This document shows, piece after piece, positions 41,466 through 50,858 of a stretch of DNA of 60,132 nucleotides. Under the pieces are notes generated by a model. It ran no database searches, was not told the origin of the DNA, and saw only the letters and a list, made by a program, of their open reading frames with translations. The stretch is from Gemmatimonadota bacterium (GTDB taxonomy: Bacteria; Latescibacterota; UBA2968): NCBI GenBank assembly GCA_026706845.1, contig JAPOXY010000036.1, positions 1-60,132 of the forward strand, given 5' to 3'. The position numbers and the translations under genes were made by a program. Each line of letters starts with the position of its first letter. The stretch's first letter is position 1.

Positions 41466-42740
41466 TTACTGTTTGTATGTTATTTGACCACCCAATATCG
41501 TCATTGTGGCCCGACCCTGTAATGTCCATCCGTGAAAGGGCGTGTTGCGCGATTTGGATTTGAACTGATTGGCATCTACAATCCATTCGAGATCGGGATC
41601 AATGACTGTAATATCGGCGGGTTTGCCGGGGGAGAGGCTGCCGCCTTCGATGCCGAGGATGCGCGCGGGTTCTATGGTGAGTTTGGCAATTGTATCTGAA
41701 AGAGGGAGCAGGTTGGTGTGGACGAGTTTGGTGAATATGACGCCGACAGCGGTTTCGAGTCCGAGTATACCATTGGGTGCATTGGTAAATGCAACCAATT
41801 TTTCTTTGGTCGTATGTGGCGCATGGTCTGTGGCGAGTGCGTCAATAGTGCCGTCCTGTAAGCCTGCGATCACAGCTTCCCGGTCTTCGCTGGAGCGAAG
41901 TGGCGGACTCATTTTGCCAGCCGTGCCGAGTACGCGCACGTCTTCATCGGTCAATGCAATGTGATGGGGCGAGGCTTCGCAGGTGACGGGCAGGCCCTCT
42001 GCTTTGGCTCTTCGCACGAGTTCGGCAGCGCGTTTGACACTGAGGTGCAGGATGTGGAGACGCCCCCGGGTTTGGCGCACGAGTTCGATGTCGCGCGCGT
42101 TCATGGCGGCTTCGCCTTCGGCGGGCATGCCTTTCAGGCCCAGTTCTCGGGAGACCGCGCCTTCGTGCATGTGCCCGCCGCGCGTGAGTTCAAAGACTTC
42201 GGAGTGCGGATAAACCGCAAAATTGTTGGCGGCTGCGCGCTCCAAAAGCTGGCGCATCAGAGTTTCGGATTCAATGGGGAGGCCGTCGTCGGAAAATCCA
42301 ACAGCACCTGCTTTGAGCAGGGCATCGGTGTCGGTGAGTTTTTCGCCCTGCATTTTTTCGGTTGCACAGGCAATGGGATATACGCGGGCATCTGATGTTT
42401 TTGCCTGTTGGGCGATGTATTGGACGATTTCCGGGCTGTCCATCGGCGGTTCTGTATTGGGCAAACAGGCCACAGATGTGAAGCCTCCGGCGGCAGCGGC
42501 TTCACATCCGGTTTTGATGGTTTCTTTTTCTGGAAAGCCCGGATCGCGCAGGTGGACATGCATATCGATGAGTCCGGGTACGACGATTTGGTCTGAGACA
42601 TCGATGGTATCGGCATTTTCAACGGCAATATGCGGTTCAATGTGCGCGATGTGACCGCGCTGGATGAGCAGATCGGCTATTTCGTCGCGGTTGTTAGCCA
42701 GGTCGATGATGCGACCGTTTTTGAGCAGGAGATCGGACAT
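41466..42740 (-). CDS. pyrC: Dihydroorotase, type I
   Basis: A 424-residue amidohydrolase making dihydroorotate. [16 protein letters not shown] holds the HxH metal site, then [30 protein letters not shown] and ATDHAPHT, and an N-terminal beta-sandwich ([26 protein letters not shown] in pieces). This is the Bacillus/class I type rather than the E. coli class II. Co-transcribed with carA downstream and the LarA-like gene 24 bases upstream. Confidence 0.94.
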   Translation of the reverse strand: MSDLLLKNGRIIDLANNRDEIADLLIQRGHIAHIEPHIAVENADTIDVSDQIVVPGLIDMHVHLRDPGFPEKETIKTGCEAAAAGGFTSVACLPNTEPPMDSPEIVQYIAQQAKTSDARVYPIACATEKMQGEKLTDTDALLKAGAVGFSDDGLPIESETLMRQLLERAAANNFAVYPHSEVFELTRGGHMHEGAVSRELGLKGMPAEGEAAMNARDIELVRQTRGRLHILHLSVKRAAELVRRAKAEGLPVTCEASPHHIALTDEDVRVLGTAGKMSPPLRSSEDREAVIAGLQDGTIDALATDHAPHTTKEKLVAFTNAPNGILGLETAVGVIFTKLVHTNLLPLSDTIAKLTIEPARILGIEGGSLSPGKPADITVIDPDLEWIVDANQFKSKSRNTPFHGWTLQGRATMTILGGQITYKQ

Positions 42741-42764
42741 TGGAAAGGTTGTAAATATCCTCTC

Positions 42765-44066
42765 TCAATCTGCGAAAACGGATTCGGGTACGCGGTCGCG
42801 GTAGGCTTCGATGGGCGGTAGATTGCCATCGGCTTCGGTTTCGAGGGAGCGCAGTCCGGTGAGTATTTCGAGATCGTCGCGGATGTCCGCCTGTGCCAGA
42901 TAGGCTTCAGATGCTTCGACTTCACCCAGGTCGAGCGTGTTGGGGATCCAGAGTACGCGGGCGTCTTCCGGTGCGATGAGACCAATGGACTCGAGGGCGA
43001 TGTCGAGGACTTCGGCGTCTGTGTCGCAGTGCAGCGGGACCGCACCTGCTGAAACGTGTTGTCCGGTGATGACGTTGGTATAGGTGGCGTGATAGTCGAT
43101 TTTATCGACGAGGCGCCTGGTGGCAAATTCGGCCATGCCGATGCCGGTGGCGTTGCCGTGCGTGGCTTCGGTGAGGTCGCGCACAAAGATGCGCAAGACG
43201 CGCGGGGTTTCGTCGCCCATTGCGCGGCGGTCGTTGCGCTTGCGCCCGATGACGTTGGTGTCCATGCCCGAGCCGGAGATATTTTTGCCCATTTCGTCGA
43301 TGATGAGCAGATCGACATCATCGAAGGGAAGCGAGGGACACCACTCTTTGGATTTGGCTTGAAGAACTTTTTCGCGTTCTTCAAAGTCTGCCGCGGGAAT
43401 GGCTTCGATACGTGCGGTTTCGTCATAGCCGTTTTCAAGGGTGGCTACGCCAAAGGTGATGGGCATTTCCTCGCGCACGACTTTGCCGACTAAGCGCACG
43501 ATTTTGTCAAAGGAATGGTGGATGATGGCGCGGTGATATACCGAGGCCCCTTTGTGTTTGCCCAGGCCAATGAGCATCATTTTCATCAGCCCGCTTTCAA
43601 TTTCGCCGGCAAATCCCGTATGCGGTTTGATGCGGTTGACCACAATGACGTGATCGGCTTCGGATGCGTGTTTGTCAAAGTAGATGGGCATGCCAAAATC
43701 CGATACGCCGATCTGGACGACGTCCATCGACGATTTGATTGGACATTCCATTGTGCCTTCGGTGATGCCATATCCGGCCAGGACCTGGATTTGTCCCTCG
43801 GCTGTGCCCCCGCCGTGCGATCCCATTGCGGGTACGATGTAGGGAACAGCGCCAATGGCTTTCATTTCTTCGACGATGGTTTTGATGATGGTGTCGATAT
43901 TGGCGACGCCGCGGCTGCCCGCGGTTATGGCGACGGTTTGACCGGGTTTGATCACAGAACTGGGATTGATTTTTGCGATTTCATCGCGCACAGTGCCGGC
44001 GATGTCATCGACGCGAGGAGCGTCAAAGTGCTGGCGAATGCGGAACATTTGTGGGTAAGTCGGCAT
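42765..44066 (-). CDS. LarA-like nickel-pincer/DUF2088 domain protein
   Basis: A 433-residue protein of the lactate racemase superfamily. Marks are GQTVAITAGSRGVANID, PAMGSHGGGTAEGQ, DHVIVVNRIKPHTGF and GLGKHKGASVYH. True LarA uses a lysine-tethered nickel-pincer cofactor and lies near larB/C/E genes, none of which is here, so the substrate is open and racemase is not claimed. It sits between an iron alcohol dehydrogenase and pyrC with gaps of 27 and 24 bases. Confidence 0.8.
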   Translation of the reverse strand: MPTYPQMFRIRQHFDAPRVDDIAGTVRDEIAKINPSSVIKPGQTVAITAGSRGVANIDTIIKTIVEEMKAIGAVPYIVPAMGSHGGGTAEGQIQVLAGYGITEGTMECPIKSSMDVVQIGVSDFGMPIYFDKHASEADHVIVVNRIKPHTGFAGEIESGLMKMMLIGLGKHKGASVYHRAIIHHSFDKIVRLVGKVVREEMPITFGVATLENGYDETARIEAIPAADFEEREKVLQAKSKEWCPSLPFDDVDLLIIDEMGKNISGSGMDTNVIGRKRNDRRAMGDETPRVLRIFVRDLTEATHGNATGIGMAEFATRRLVDKIDYHATYTNVITGQHVSAGAVPLHCDTDAEVLDIALESIGLIAPEDARVLWIPNTLDLGEVEASEAYLAQADIRDDLEILTGLRSLETEADGNLPPIEAYRDRVPESVFAD

Positions 44067-44093
44067 GGTTTATCCTCCTGTTGTGATTTGCTA

Positions 44094-45254
44094 TCACATG
44101 GATTCTTCGTAAAGGGCGATTACGTCTTTTATGGTTGTTTTGCGCGGGTTGACCTGAATATTGCCGCTTTTCATCGCGTCTTCGGCCATGACATGGATGC
44201 CTTCGGTTTTTGCACCGGCTTCGCCCAATGTGGCGGGAATACCCACGTCGTCGGATAGGTTTTGCACGGCTTCAACCGCGAGAACAGATGCGTCAATAGC
44301 GCTCAATCCATCTACATCTTCGCCCATGGCGGCGGCGATGTCGGCGAATTTCTCCGGGCAGGCGCAGCGATTGTAGTCCATGATACGGGTGAGCAAGATG
44401 GAATTGGCAATTCCGTGTGGTACGCCGTAGTGACCGCCAACCGGATGCGACATGGCATGTACATTTCCCAGACGGGTTTGGGAAAAGGCAAATCCAGCCA
44501 TGGTACTGCCGGTGAGCATATTTTGCGTGGCTTCGTGGTTGTGGTCGCTGTACGCGGCTTGTCGCAGGTTTTGCGAGATGAGGCGGATGGCGTGCAGGGC
44601 CATGCCTTCAGAGATGGGGTTGGATATCAGCGACACGTATGATTCAATGGCGTGTGTCAAGGCATCCATTCCGGTCGCTGCGGCTATGAACAGAGGCAAT
44701 GCGACGGCCATATTGGCATCGAGAATGCCCACATCGGGAATAACATGGGGACCTGCGACGGTGCCTTTGAAGTGGTTGTCGTCGGTGATGACGGCAAAGG
44801 GCGTGACTTCGCTGGCTGTGCCATAGGTGGTGGGGACGCAGAGGAGAAAGGGGATGGGACCGGGAACGGGTTTTTCGCCGATAAAATAATCGGTGATTTT
44901 TTCCCCGTGATTGACGAGTACGCCCGAGGTTTTTGCCACGTCCATTGAGGATCCCCCGCCAATGGCGAGCAGGAAATCGCAATTTTCCGACTGGTATTGC
45001 GCGGCACAGGCTTCGACGTTGCGAATGGGGGGGTTGGGTTCAACGCCGTCGTAGATGCTGTAGGAGATGTGTGCCTTGTCGAGTATTTCTGTAACGCGCG
45101 CGACAACGCCGGCCTGGACGAGGCCCCTGTCGGTGACGATTTGTGCCTTTTTTACCTGTTTTTCATTTACAATTTGGGGGATGTTGCCAATGGTGCCCCG
45201 TCCCATGATGAGGCGTGTGGGGCCATAATAACTAAAGTGATCTTGAAACGCCAC
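44094..45254 (-). CDS. Iron-containing alcohol dehydrogenase (group III)
   Basis: A 386-residue NAD-dependent dehydrogenase. GGGSSMDVAK binds cofactor, PTTYGTASEVTPFAVI and the metal-binding histidines in GNVHAMSHPVGGHYGVPHG are present. Substrate may be a hydroxyacid or alcohol. A GTG start at 45254 is preferred with AGGAGT 6 bases upstream; the TTG at 45260 is directly against the ribosome site. First gene of the set leading to the LarA-like, pyrC and carA genes. Confidence 0.88.
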   Translation of the reverse strand: MAFQDHFSYYGPTRLIMGRGTIGNIPQIVNEKQVKKAQIVTDRGLVQAGVVARVTEILDKAHISYSIYDGVEPNPPIRNVEACAAQYQSENCDFLLAIGGGSSMDVAKTSGVLVNHGEKITDYFIGEKPVPGPIPFLLCVPTTYGTASEVTPFAVITDDNHFKGTVAGPHVIPDVGILDANMAVALPLFIAAATGMDALTHAIESYVSLISNPISEGMALHAIRLISQNLRQAAYSDHNHEATQNMLTGSTMAGFAFSQTRLGNVHAMSHPVGGHYGVPHGIANSILLTRIMDYNRCACPEKFADIAAAMGEDVDGLSAIDASVLAVEAVQNLSDDVGIPATLGEAGAKTEGIHVMAEDAMKSGNIQVNPRKTTIKDVIALYEESM

Positions 45255-45361
45255 AAGCAAACTCCTATGCGATTTTTATTTTTTGATAGTAAAAAGAAGA
45301 AAATGGTTTTTGATGGTGTTGTCAATGAGATAAAAACACACATCAGCAGTGCGGCATTGAC

Positions 45362-48300
45362 TCAAAACGACATACCGAGGCGGACGTAGTAGCCGATGCC
45401 CTCTGGATCGGTGAATCGGTATGCCACGCCGAGGCGGTAGCGGATTGCCGAATAGAGGACGTAATAGTTGATGATAATCTCGGTGCCAGCCGAGAGGAGT
45501 GGGCGAGATTGCGATGTATCGGGTCCCCAGGTGTTGGCGGCGTCGGTGAAGAATGTCCAGAAGATGCGGTTGTAGTGTATCGGCCACGCCCGCAGGCCGC
45601 GGTTCTCCAATGCGAGGGGGGCGCGGTATTCCAGGGATGCAGACCAGGCGTGCCGTCCCGACCGTGTAGATGTATCGTATCCACGTGTCGGGAAAGTGAT
45701 CGACTCAGTGCCTCCGATGTCGAAGTAGCTGTTGTCGCTGCCCGGTCCCCGAGATGCACCAGCACTCGCGCGAAGTGCCAGGACGGGTGCTGCAAATTGG
45801 CGTCCTGGAAGCCAGAGAGGCAGTCGCGCATAGGTTTTGACAGTGCCTCTAATGTCATCTGCCGAGCGGTCGTTTGAGGAGCGAGAGAGGTCGTGGCGTC
45901 GCCTGAAGCGAGCGGAGAATGATGTGCCGGTCGCCTGTCCCATCTGAAAGGCGGATGAGCGCGCAGTGGTGGCGGAAAAACGCACCGATAGTTCGCCCAG
46001 GGTATTGCGCGGATCATCGAGTCGGAACCGATGGGTTTTTCGCAGCGCGGAGTCCAGTACTTCTCGATCCTCTCGCACGAGTCCGCCGGAGACTGTGAGT
46101 GAGACACTGCTTCGCGCCTTTGGCTTTACCAGGGTCATTGATAGGGAGGCACGGCGTTCCCGTTCGAGGATGAAGAAGGTTTCGGTTGGGGCATCGGTAC
46201 TCTCCTGATATAATCTGGCGCCGTCTTCGTCCCAGTCCTGCGATAGCGATAACCCGAGCGAGGGGTTCCCCAGTCCGTAGTAGCGGTAGGACAAATCGCC
46301 TGCAGCTCTTTCGTCAGAATATGATCTAACTGGCAGGAAGATGTGGGCACCGATTTCGTATTCGTGCCGGCGCACGAGGTCGATCCCTGAGGTGCGAGCG
46401 CCGATGGATGTGCCGAGTATTTTGGTGCGGCGTATCACCGTTTCTCCCTTGCGATGAGCGGGTACTGAGATGGGGTGATTCCATATGGGTTCCCAGTAGT
46501 AGGGACGCAGGGTCGCAAGCGGCGAGTAGGCGCGTACCCGTCCTTCTGCGCGTCCGCGTGATCTGTTGGCGACCTCGGCGGTGGTGTGTGTCGAGTCCGC
46601 GCGAGGCGCGGGTGGTGCAGCAGTGGGATTGAATGGAATCCGTTCTATCTCCCAGCCATCGGCGTGGTAAGCCGAGAAGTAGAGCCAGCGGCCCGACGGA
46701 TCGACGCTGGGATACGCCGCCCCTGTGCGGAGATTGGTTAGCATGACGGGGGGCGAGACTTGCCCGTTATCGACTTTTGCCGCGAGTATGTTCGGGATGC
46801 CGCTGCGGTCAGATGCCCAGACCAGCCACTGCCCATTAGCATTCCATGATGGGGCGAAGTCGAGGGCACGGTCGCGGGTCACTTCACAGATGAGGTTGCC
46901 GTGTGTATCGAGGAGGACGATATCGTGGTACCCTTGAGTCCAGCGGGTCGCCGCAATCCAGCGGCCATCGGGTGAGATTGCCGGGTACGCCCAGTGGACG
47001 TCTGGATCGGGAGGGACCAGCGTCTCAATGGCACCGTTGCTGAGATTGACCCGCGCCAGTCCGCTGGTTCCCCCACCTTCGGCGACTGCGACTGCCCAGC
47101 CTGCGGGACTGACCGATGGGGCGATTAAGCGGGCGCGAGTTGTTATGCGTCGTACATCACTGCTCGGCGTTACGCGGTAGAGATCTCTAAACCTGCGATA
47201 GCGACCAGCAAATTCATATTGCGCGAAGACGATGTCTCCATTGGGGATGAAGGCAAATGTGGTGCTGCCATTGGTCAGGGTTACGGTCGATTCACCACTG
47301 CCATCTAATCTGGTTGATACCAGTTTGGCATCTGAACGTCCATCTGATCGGATGTAGTACAGTGTTTTGCCGTCGGGCGATACTTTTGGGTGGTACGCAT
47401 AGCGGGCACCGCGGGTTATCGCCTGTGGTTCGGTGATTGTACCGAATTTGGCGAGGCGGGTGTCCAGTTCCGCCGCCGCTGTCCGCTGTGTATCTGCCCA
47501 CGCTTTCCACTCATTCGTCAAGGTGGTGCCAAAGGCGCTGCGTCCGGCGGCATCGAGGCGGTAGGGTATCCACTGTTTTTCCACTGCTTCGACGAAGGCT
47601 ATCATGCGGTCGCGTCCGTATTTTTGTATCAGGTGTTCGAAGAAGAGCGATCCGTAAGCATAAGCACGGGTGCCACCCGGCCACTGGGGCGAGTTGCCAC
47701 CTGTCTGGTCGATGGACTCGAACCGCCCTTCAAGAGCCGCTGTTCGCAGGACCATTTTGTGGAATGTCCCATGAACGCGCCCGGTGCCAGTCAGTGCAGA
47801 TTCGTACCAGACGGCAATGCCTTCGCGCACCCATCGCGGGGTGGCGCGTGCGGGGATTGTGAAAGCTGGGACTGGCAGGCGTCCGTCTGGGGGAAACAAG
47901 ATGTATGGGGATGGTACGCGTCCAAATGGCTTGTACAACAAGCTATAACGGCCCGGGCGGTCAACGTGGAAGATGTGCGTGAGTTCGTGTACGATGATGT
48001 TTTCCAGCCGATCATTGTAAAAAGCACGTCCGAAGGAGTCGATAGGTGGGCGGGCGTAGATGGTGATTCGGTTTGAGGGACGCACACTCGCGTAGCCATT
48101 CGAGACGTCGATGTGATCGGTCAGTACAAGGTCGATTATTCCGCGTGGCGCGTCAATGAATTGTTCGGATAGCCGGGCGTGCGCCCATTCTGCGCGCTCC
48201 GCTGCCCTGCGTCCCAGGTCTTCGAGATGTGCGGGAAAAGTGACGCGGAAGTGTTCTGTATCGAGTGTGCGCCACGATTCGTCCGGCGCAATGCGTTGCG

Positions 48301-48370
48301 CCGATGCCGATGCCGTGCATAAGGCGATGACGAGTAATACTTTTATCCCTATATCTATTCTTGATCTCAT
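45362..48370 (-). CDS. Protease-like/beta-propeller/outer-membrane barrel fusion protein
   Basis: A 1002-residue exported protein. After a signal peptide (ends ASASAQ) comes a gluzincin-like domain with HELTH at residues 128-132, then a TolB/WD40-like propeller (about 270-590; repeated SPDGKTLYYI, SPDGRWIAATRW, DPSGRWLYFSA), and a C-terminal part of about 350 residues made of amphipathic strands ending in SF with LEYRAPLAL and FTDAANTW, like BamA/Omp85-type barrels. It probably sits in the outer membrane with the other domains on one side. The frame upstream of ATG 48370 continues but is overlap with the next gene. Ribosome site weak. Confidence 0.78.
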   Translation of the reverse strand: MRSRIDIGIKVLLVIALCTASASAQRIAPDESWRTLDTEHFRVTFPAHLEDLGRRAAERAEWAHARLSEQFIDAPRGIIDLVLTDHIDVSNGYASVRPSNRITIYARPPIDSFGRAFYNDRLENIIVHELTHIFHVDRPGRYSLLYKPFGRVPSPYILFPPDGRLPVPAFTIPARATPRWVREGIAVWYESALTGTGRVHGTFHKMVLRTAALEGRFESIDQTGGNSPQWPGGTRAYAYGSLFFEHLIQKYGRDRMIAFVEAVEKQWIPYRLDAAGRSAFGTTLTNEWKAWADTQRTAAAELDTRLAKFGTITEPQAITRGARYAYHPKVSPDGKTLYYIRSDGRSDAKLVSTRLDGSGESTVTLTNGSTTFAFIPNGDIVFAQYEFAGRYRRFRDLYRVTPSSDVRRITTRARLIAPSVSPAGWAVAVAEGGGTSGLARVNLSNGAIETLVPPDPDVHWAYPAISPDGRWIAATRWTQGYHDIVLLDTHGNLICEVTRDRALDFAPSWNANGQWLVWASDRSGIPNILAAKVDNGQVSPPVMLTNLRTGAAYPSVDPSGRWLYFSAYHADGWEIERIPFNPTAAPPAPRADSTHTTAEVANRSRGRAEGRVRAYSPLATLRPYYWEPIWNHPISVPAHRKGETVIRRTKILGTSIGARTSGIDLVRRHEYEIGAHIFLPVRSYSDERAAGDLSYRYYGLGNPSLGLSLSQDWDEDGARLYQESTDAPTETFFILERERRASLSMTLVKPKARSSVSLTVSGGLVREDREVLDSALRKTHRFRLDDPRNTLGELSVRFSATTARSSAFQMGQATGTSFSARFRRRHDLSRSSNDRSADDIRGTVKTYARLPLWLPGRQFAAPVLALRASAGASRGPGSDNSYFDIGGTESITFPTRGYDTSTRSGRHAWSASLEYRAPLALENRGLRAWPIHYNRIFWTFFTDAANTWGPDTSQSRPLLSAGTEIIINYYVLYSAIRYRLGVAYRFTDPEGIGYYVRLGMSF

Positions 48371-48378
48371 CGTTAGAA

Positions 48379-50367
48379 TTAAAAATTGTGGAAGCCGTGT
48401 CCCGAGCCGGGGAACCAGATGAGGTCTATGACCATGCCGACGCCAATGCCGGTGCAATAGCCAATTACTGTGCCGTAGAAGAAGGGTTTTGCGCGTTCGT
48501 AGAGGCGTGGACCGCCAAAATGGACGATGAGGAGTTTGGCTGCCCAGACCATGAGTATGCTCAGGGCGTAATAGCGCGGTCCCGTTGTGTATTGAAATGC
48601 GAGGCCGAGGGGATGCAGCGGCCAGCGGGGGAACCATGTGCGCAGGCCCGCCAATAATGCGGCTATTCCCGCTCCGAGGAGCCAGATGCCGAGTTTTTGG
48701 GGGTCGAAAGATGTTTTTTCGGTTTCGCCCAATGCGCGTCCAATTCCACCAAAAATACCCAGGGGTCCTTCCCAGAGGGTCCAGGAACGCAGGAAGAGCG
48801 CGGAGTCGCGATAACAATAGTAGATGATGGTGGCGGCACAGACAAAGAAGCCCATGGTGAATGCGAGAAAGACGACGCCATTCGTCCAGTGTTTGCCGCG
48901 TTCTGCGGGCACGTCATCCATGGCTTTGAAGTGGTGGGGCAATACCTGCATGGTTTGTATGCGTCCGCCGCCGTAGAATACGCCGCTGTTGACCAGGTGC
49001 ATTGCGGTCATTTCGCGGGTCGATAGGGTGGCTGTGCCGAGAATTGTGTTGACAAAGCCCGATCCTTTGATCCACACGGGGAAGAGATATCCAAATCCGC
49101 TGGCTGCAATGAATTTGGAGGTCGCAAAATATGCGATGAACATCATTAGCAGATGGACAATTGCGAGAGATAGCGACATGCCCAGGGACATGAAAAAGCT
49201 ACAGAGGTACAATACGGAAATGAACAGGCCGATAACGGCGAAGCGATAGGAGATGGGTCCATCGCCGCGGTTGCCTTTTAAGGCGGTTTTTGCGACATGT
49301 ATCAGATGTCGTCGCGCGATCCATACAGACCAGACGACGAGTACTGTCATTGCGCCGTGGCTTTCGAGGTTGACGATTTCTCCGCCTTTGGCAACTTGTC
49401 CTTCTAACCCGACTGTGAAACCGGTGCGGTTGATGATGCCCATTTTGACCACGGCGAAGAGGCCAAAGAACCAGAAGCTGAACAAAAGATCCAGGCTGCA
49501 CAAATATCCGAGGCCAATGACCAAGGGCAAGACGCGCAAATAGACGGGGGGGAAGCTCTGTGCTACAGTCATGGATTTGGTGTTGATGCTGTCAAAGAGC
49601 GTGATGCGGGGTACGTTGGGAAACCAGAAGTTGATGATGTTCCAACCAATGATGCCCGCAGTCCAGGCAAAGCCAGCCCAGAAGACGGGGTCGCGGAAAA
49701 TTTTGGGCAATGCACGGCCTTCGCCAAAGCCTTCCATGAGGTCCATGGGGAAGTTGACGAGTGGATAGGTCAAGCGCTCGGCATCGGCCCATTGGCGGTG
49801 AAAAATGGCGATGACAAAAAATCCGGCGGACATGAAGGCCAATACGCCAGAGAACCACCATAAGACGGATGGTATCCAGCCTGTCCAGGGGACAAATTCG
49901 CCCGTGTGCAGGCCAAAGTAGAAGCGGTCCATGATCCAGGGGGTGGGTTCGGGAAATGCCCAGTGAGGCAGTTCGTCTAAGAACAATTCTGCCCAGCGAT
50001 TTTCCGGCGATGCAAAAAAATAAGGTGCGGGCAATGCGCCGATAAAGTACCCCATCCAGCCGACGCCGGGCATCATGCCCACAATCCACATGGTGGCAAA
50101 GATGACCATCATTTCGTGACGCGAGAGCACAGATTGAGGCGCTATCCGGGCGATGATCATGTTGATCACGACCCAGAGGAGGAATCCCAGGATGAGGGCG
50201 ACGGGAAAACTGGATTTGACCATCGATCCCGCGTGGAGTACGATTTCGAGGACATTTTGAGAATAGGCCATAAGGCCGGCGGTGAGCAGGCCAAGGAGGA
50301 TGGATCGTCCGGTGATGCGCGGCGATTCGGTTGGTTGAATTTGGGGGTCGGGTTGCGAAATAGCCAT
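48379..50367 (-). CDS. DUF6785-family polytopic membrane protein
   Basis: A 662-residue protein with at least a dozen hydrophobic segments (SILLGLLTAGLMAYSQNVLEI, VALILGFLLWVVINMIIARI, IFATMWIVGMMPGVGWMGYFIGALP and others). It matches the DUF6785/DUF6784 proteins abundant in Latescibacterota, Poribacteria and planctomycetes, possibly related to oligopeptide-type transporters; substrate unknown. ATG 50367 has GGAG 7 bases upstream. It ends 8 bases before the fusion-protein gene start, so these two form an operon. Confidence 0.8.
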   Translation of the reverse strand: MAISQPDPQIQPTESPRITGRSILLGLLTAGLMAYSQNVLEIVLHAGSMVKSSFPVALILGFLLWVVINMIIARIAPQSVLSRHEMMVIFATMWIVGMMPGVGWMGYFIGALPAPYFFASPENRWAELFLDELPHWAFPEPTPWIMDRFYFGLHTGEFVPWTGWIPSVLWWFSGVLAFMSAGFFVIAIFHRQWADAERLTYPLVNFPMDLMEGFGEGRALPKIFRDPVFWAGFAWTAGIIGWNIINFWFPNVPRITLFDSINTKSMTVAQSFPPVYLRVLPLVIGLGYLCSLDLLFSFWFFGLFAVVKMGIINRTGFTVGLEGQVAKGGEIVNLESHGAMTVLVVWSVWIARRHLIHVAKTALKGNRGDGPISYRFAVIGLFISVLYLCSFFMSLGMSLSLAIVHLLMMFIAYFATSKFIAASGFGYLFPVWIKGSGFVNTILGTATLSTREMTAMHLVNSGVFYGGGRIQTMQVLPHHFKAMDDVPAERGKHWTNGVVFLAFTMGFFVCAATIIYYCYRDSALFLRSWTLWEGPLGIFGGIGRALGETEKTSFDPQKLGIWLLGAGIAALLAGLRTWFPRWPLHPLGLAFQYTTGPRYYALSILMVWAAKLLIVHFGGPRLYERAKPFFYGTVIGYCTGIGVGMVIDLIWFPGSGHGFHNF

Positions 50368-50547
50368 TTTGTGCTCCGTATTTAGAATGCGCGTTAATAT
50401 ACGATGCCCAAATAGCAGTGTCAAACGCCTGGGGTAGTATTTGTCAATTTGTGATATTGGGGTTATTATGAGGGGGCTGGTGAGTTGGGTTGTTGGGCGG
50501 GCTGGGTGCTGACCGCTGACTGCTTGGGGGCTGGTTGGGTGGTCGTC

Positions 50548-50575
50548 TTACGTCTCACCTTTTACGTCTCACCTT
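50548..50575. repeat. Tandem 14-base repeat directly upstream of the zinc-ribbon gene
   Basis: Two perfect copies of TTACGTCTCACCTT end 6 bases before the ATG at 50582, where a ribosome site would be expected. A related GCTGACCGCTGACTGC duplication lies at about 50508-50523. Confidence 0.6.
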
Positions 50576-50581
50576 AATCTT

Positions 50582-50836
50582 ATGGCACGCAAAGATATTC
50601 GAACCATTTCGATTTTTTGTGCGAAATGTAAAACCCTGCTGTACAAATACCGCAAGGGTGGGCGAGGCGGGTTGGTGAAGTGCATGGTGGAGCGGATTGC
50701 CGAAGACCATACCCGGGGGGATATGAAATGTCCAAAATGCGGACAAGGGTTTGCGAGGTTCAGGATGTATGGCGGGCAGGCCGCGCACAAGATTATACAG
50801 GGAAAGGTTTTTACGAAGGGTATGGCGAGGCGGTAA
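50582..50836 (+). CDS. Small zinc-ribbon protein
   Basis: An 84-residue protein with two CxxC pairs ([16 protein letters not shown] and [10 protein letters not shown]) forming a zinc ribbon, and a basic C terminus ([13 protein letters not shown]). Near-identical architecture is conserved in cyanobacteria and other phyla as an uncharacterised protein. It starts without a visible ribosome site, just after a tandem repeat. The CE15 gene begins 22 bases downstream of its stop. Confidence 0.8.
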   Translation: MARKDIRTISIFCAKCKTLLYKYRKGGRGGLVKCMVERIAEDHTRGDMKCPKCGQGFARFRMYGGQAAHKIIQGKVFTKGMARR

Positions 50837-50858
50837 AAAAATAAGGAGCGAATACACG

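Noticed and set aside
45261-45361. Promoter before the alcohol dehydrogenase
   Set aside because: A TTGACA exists but no -10 box at 16-18 bases.
48371-48817. N-terminal extension of the protease/barrel fusion
   Set aside because: The first 149 codons overlap the DUF6785 gene in another frame; a clear signal peptide begins at ATG 48370.
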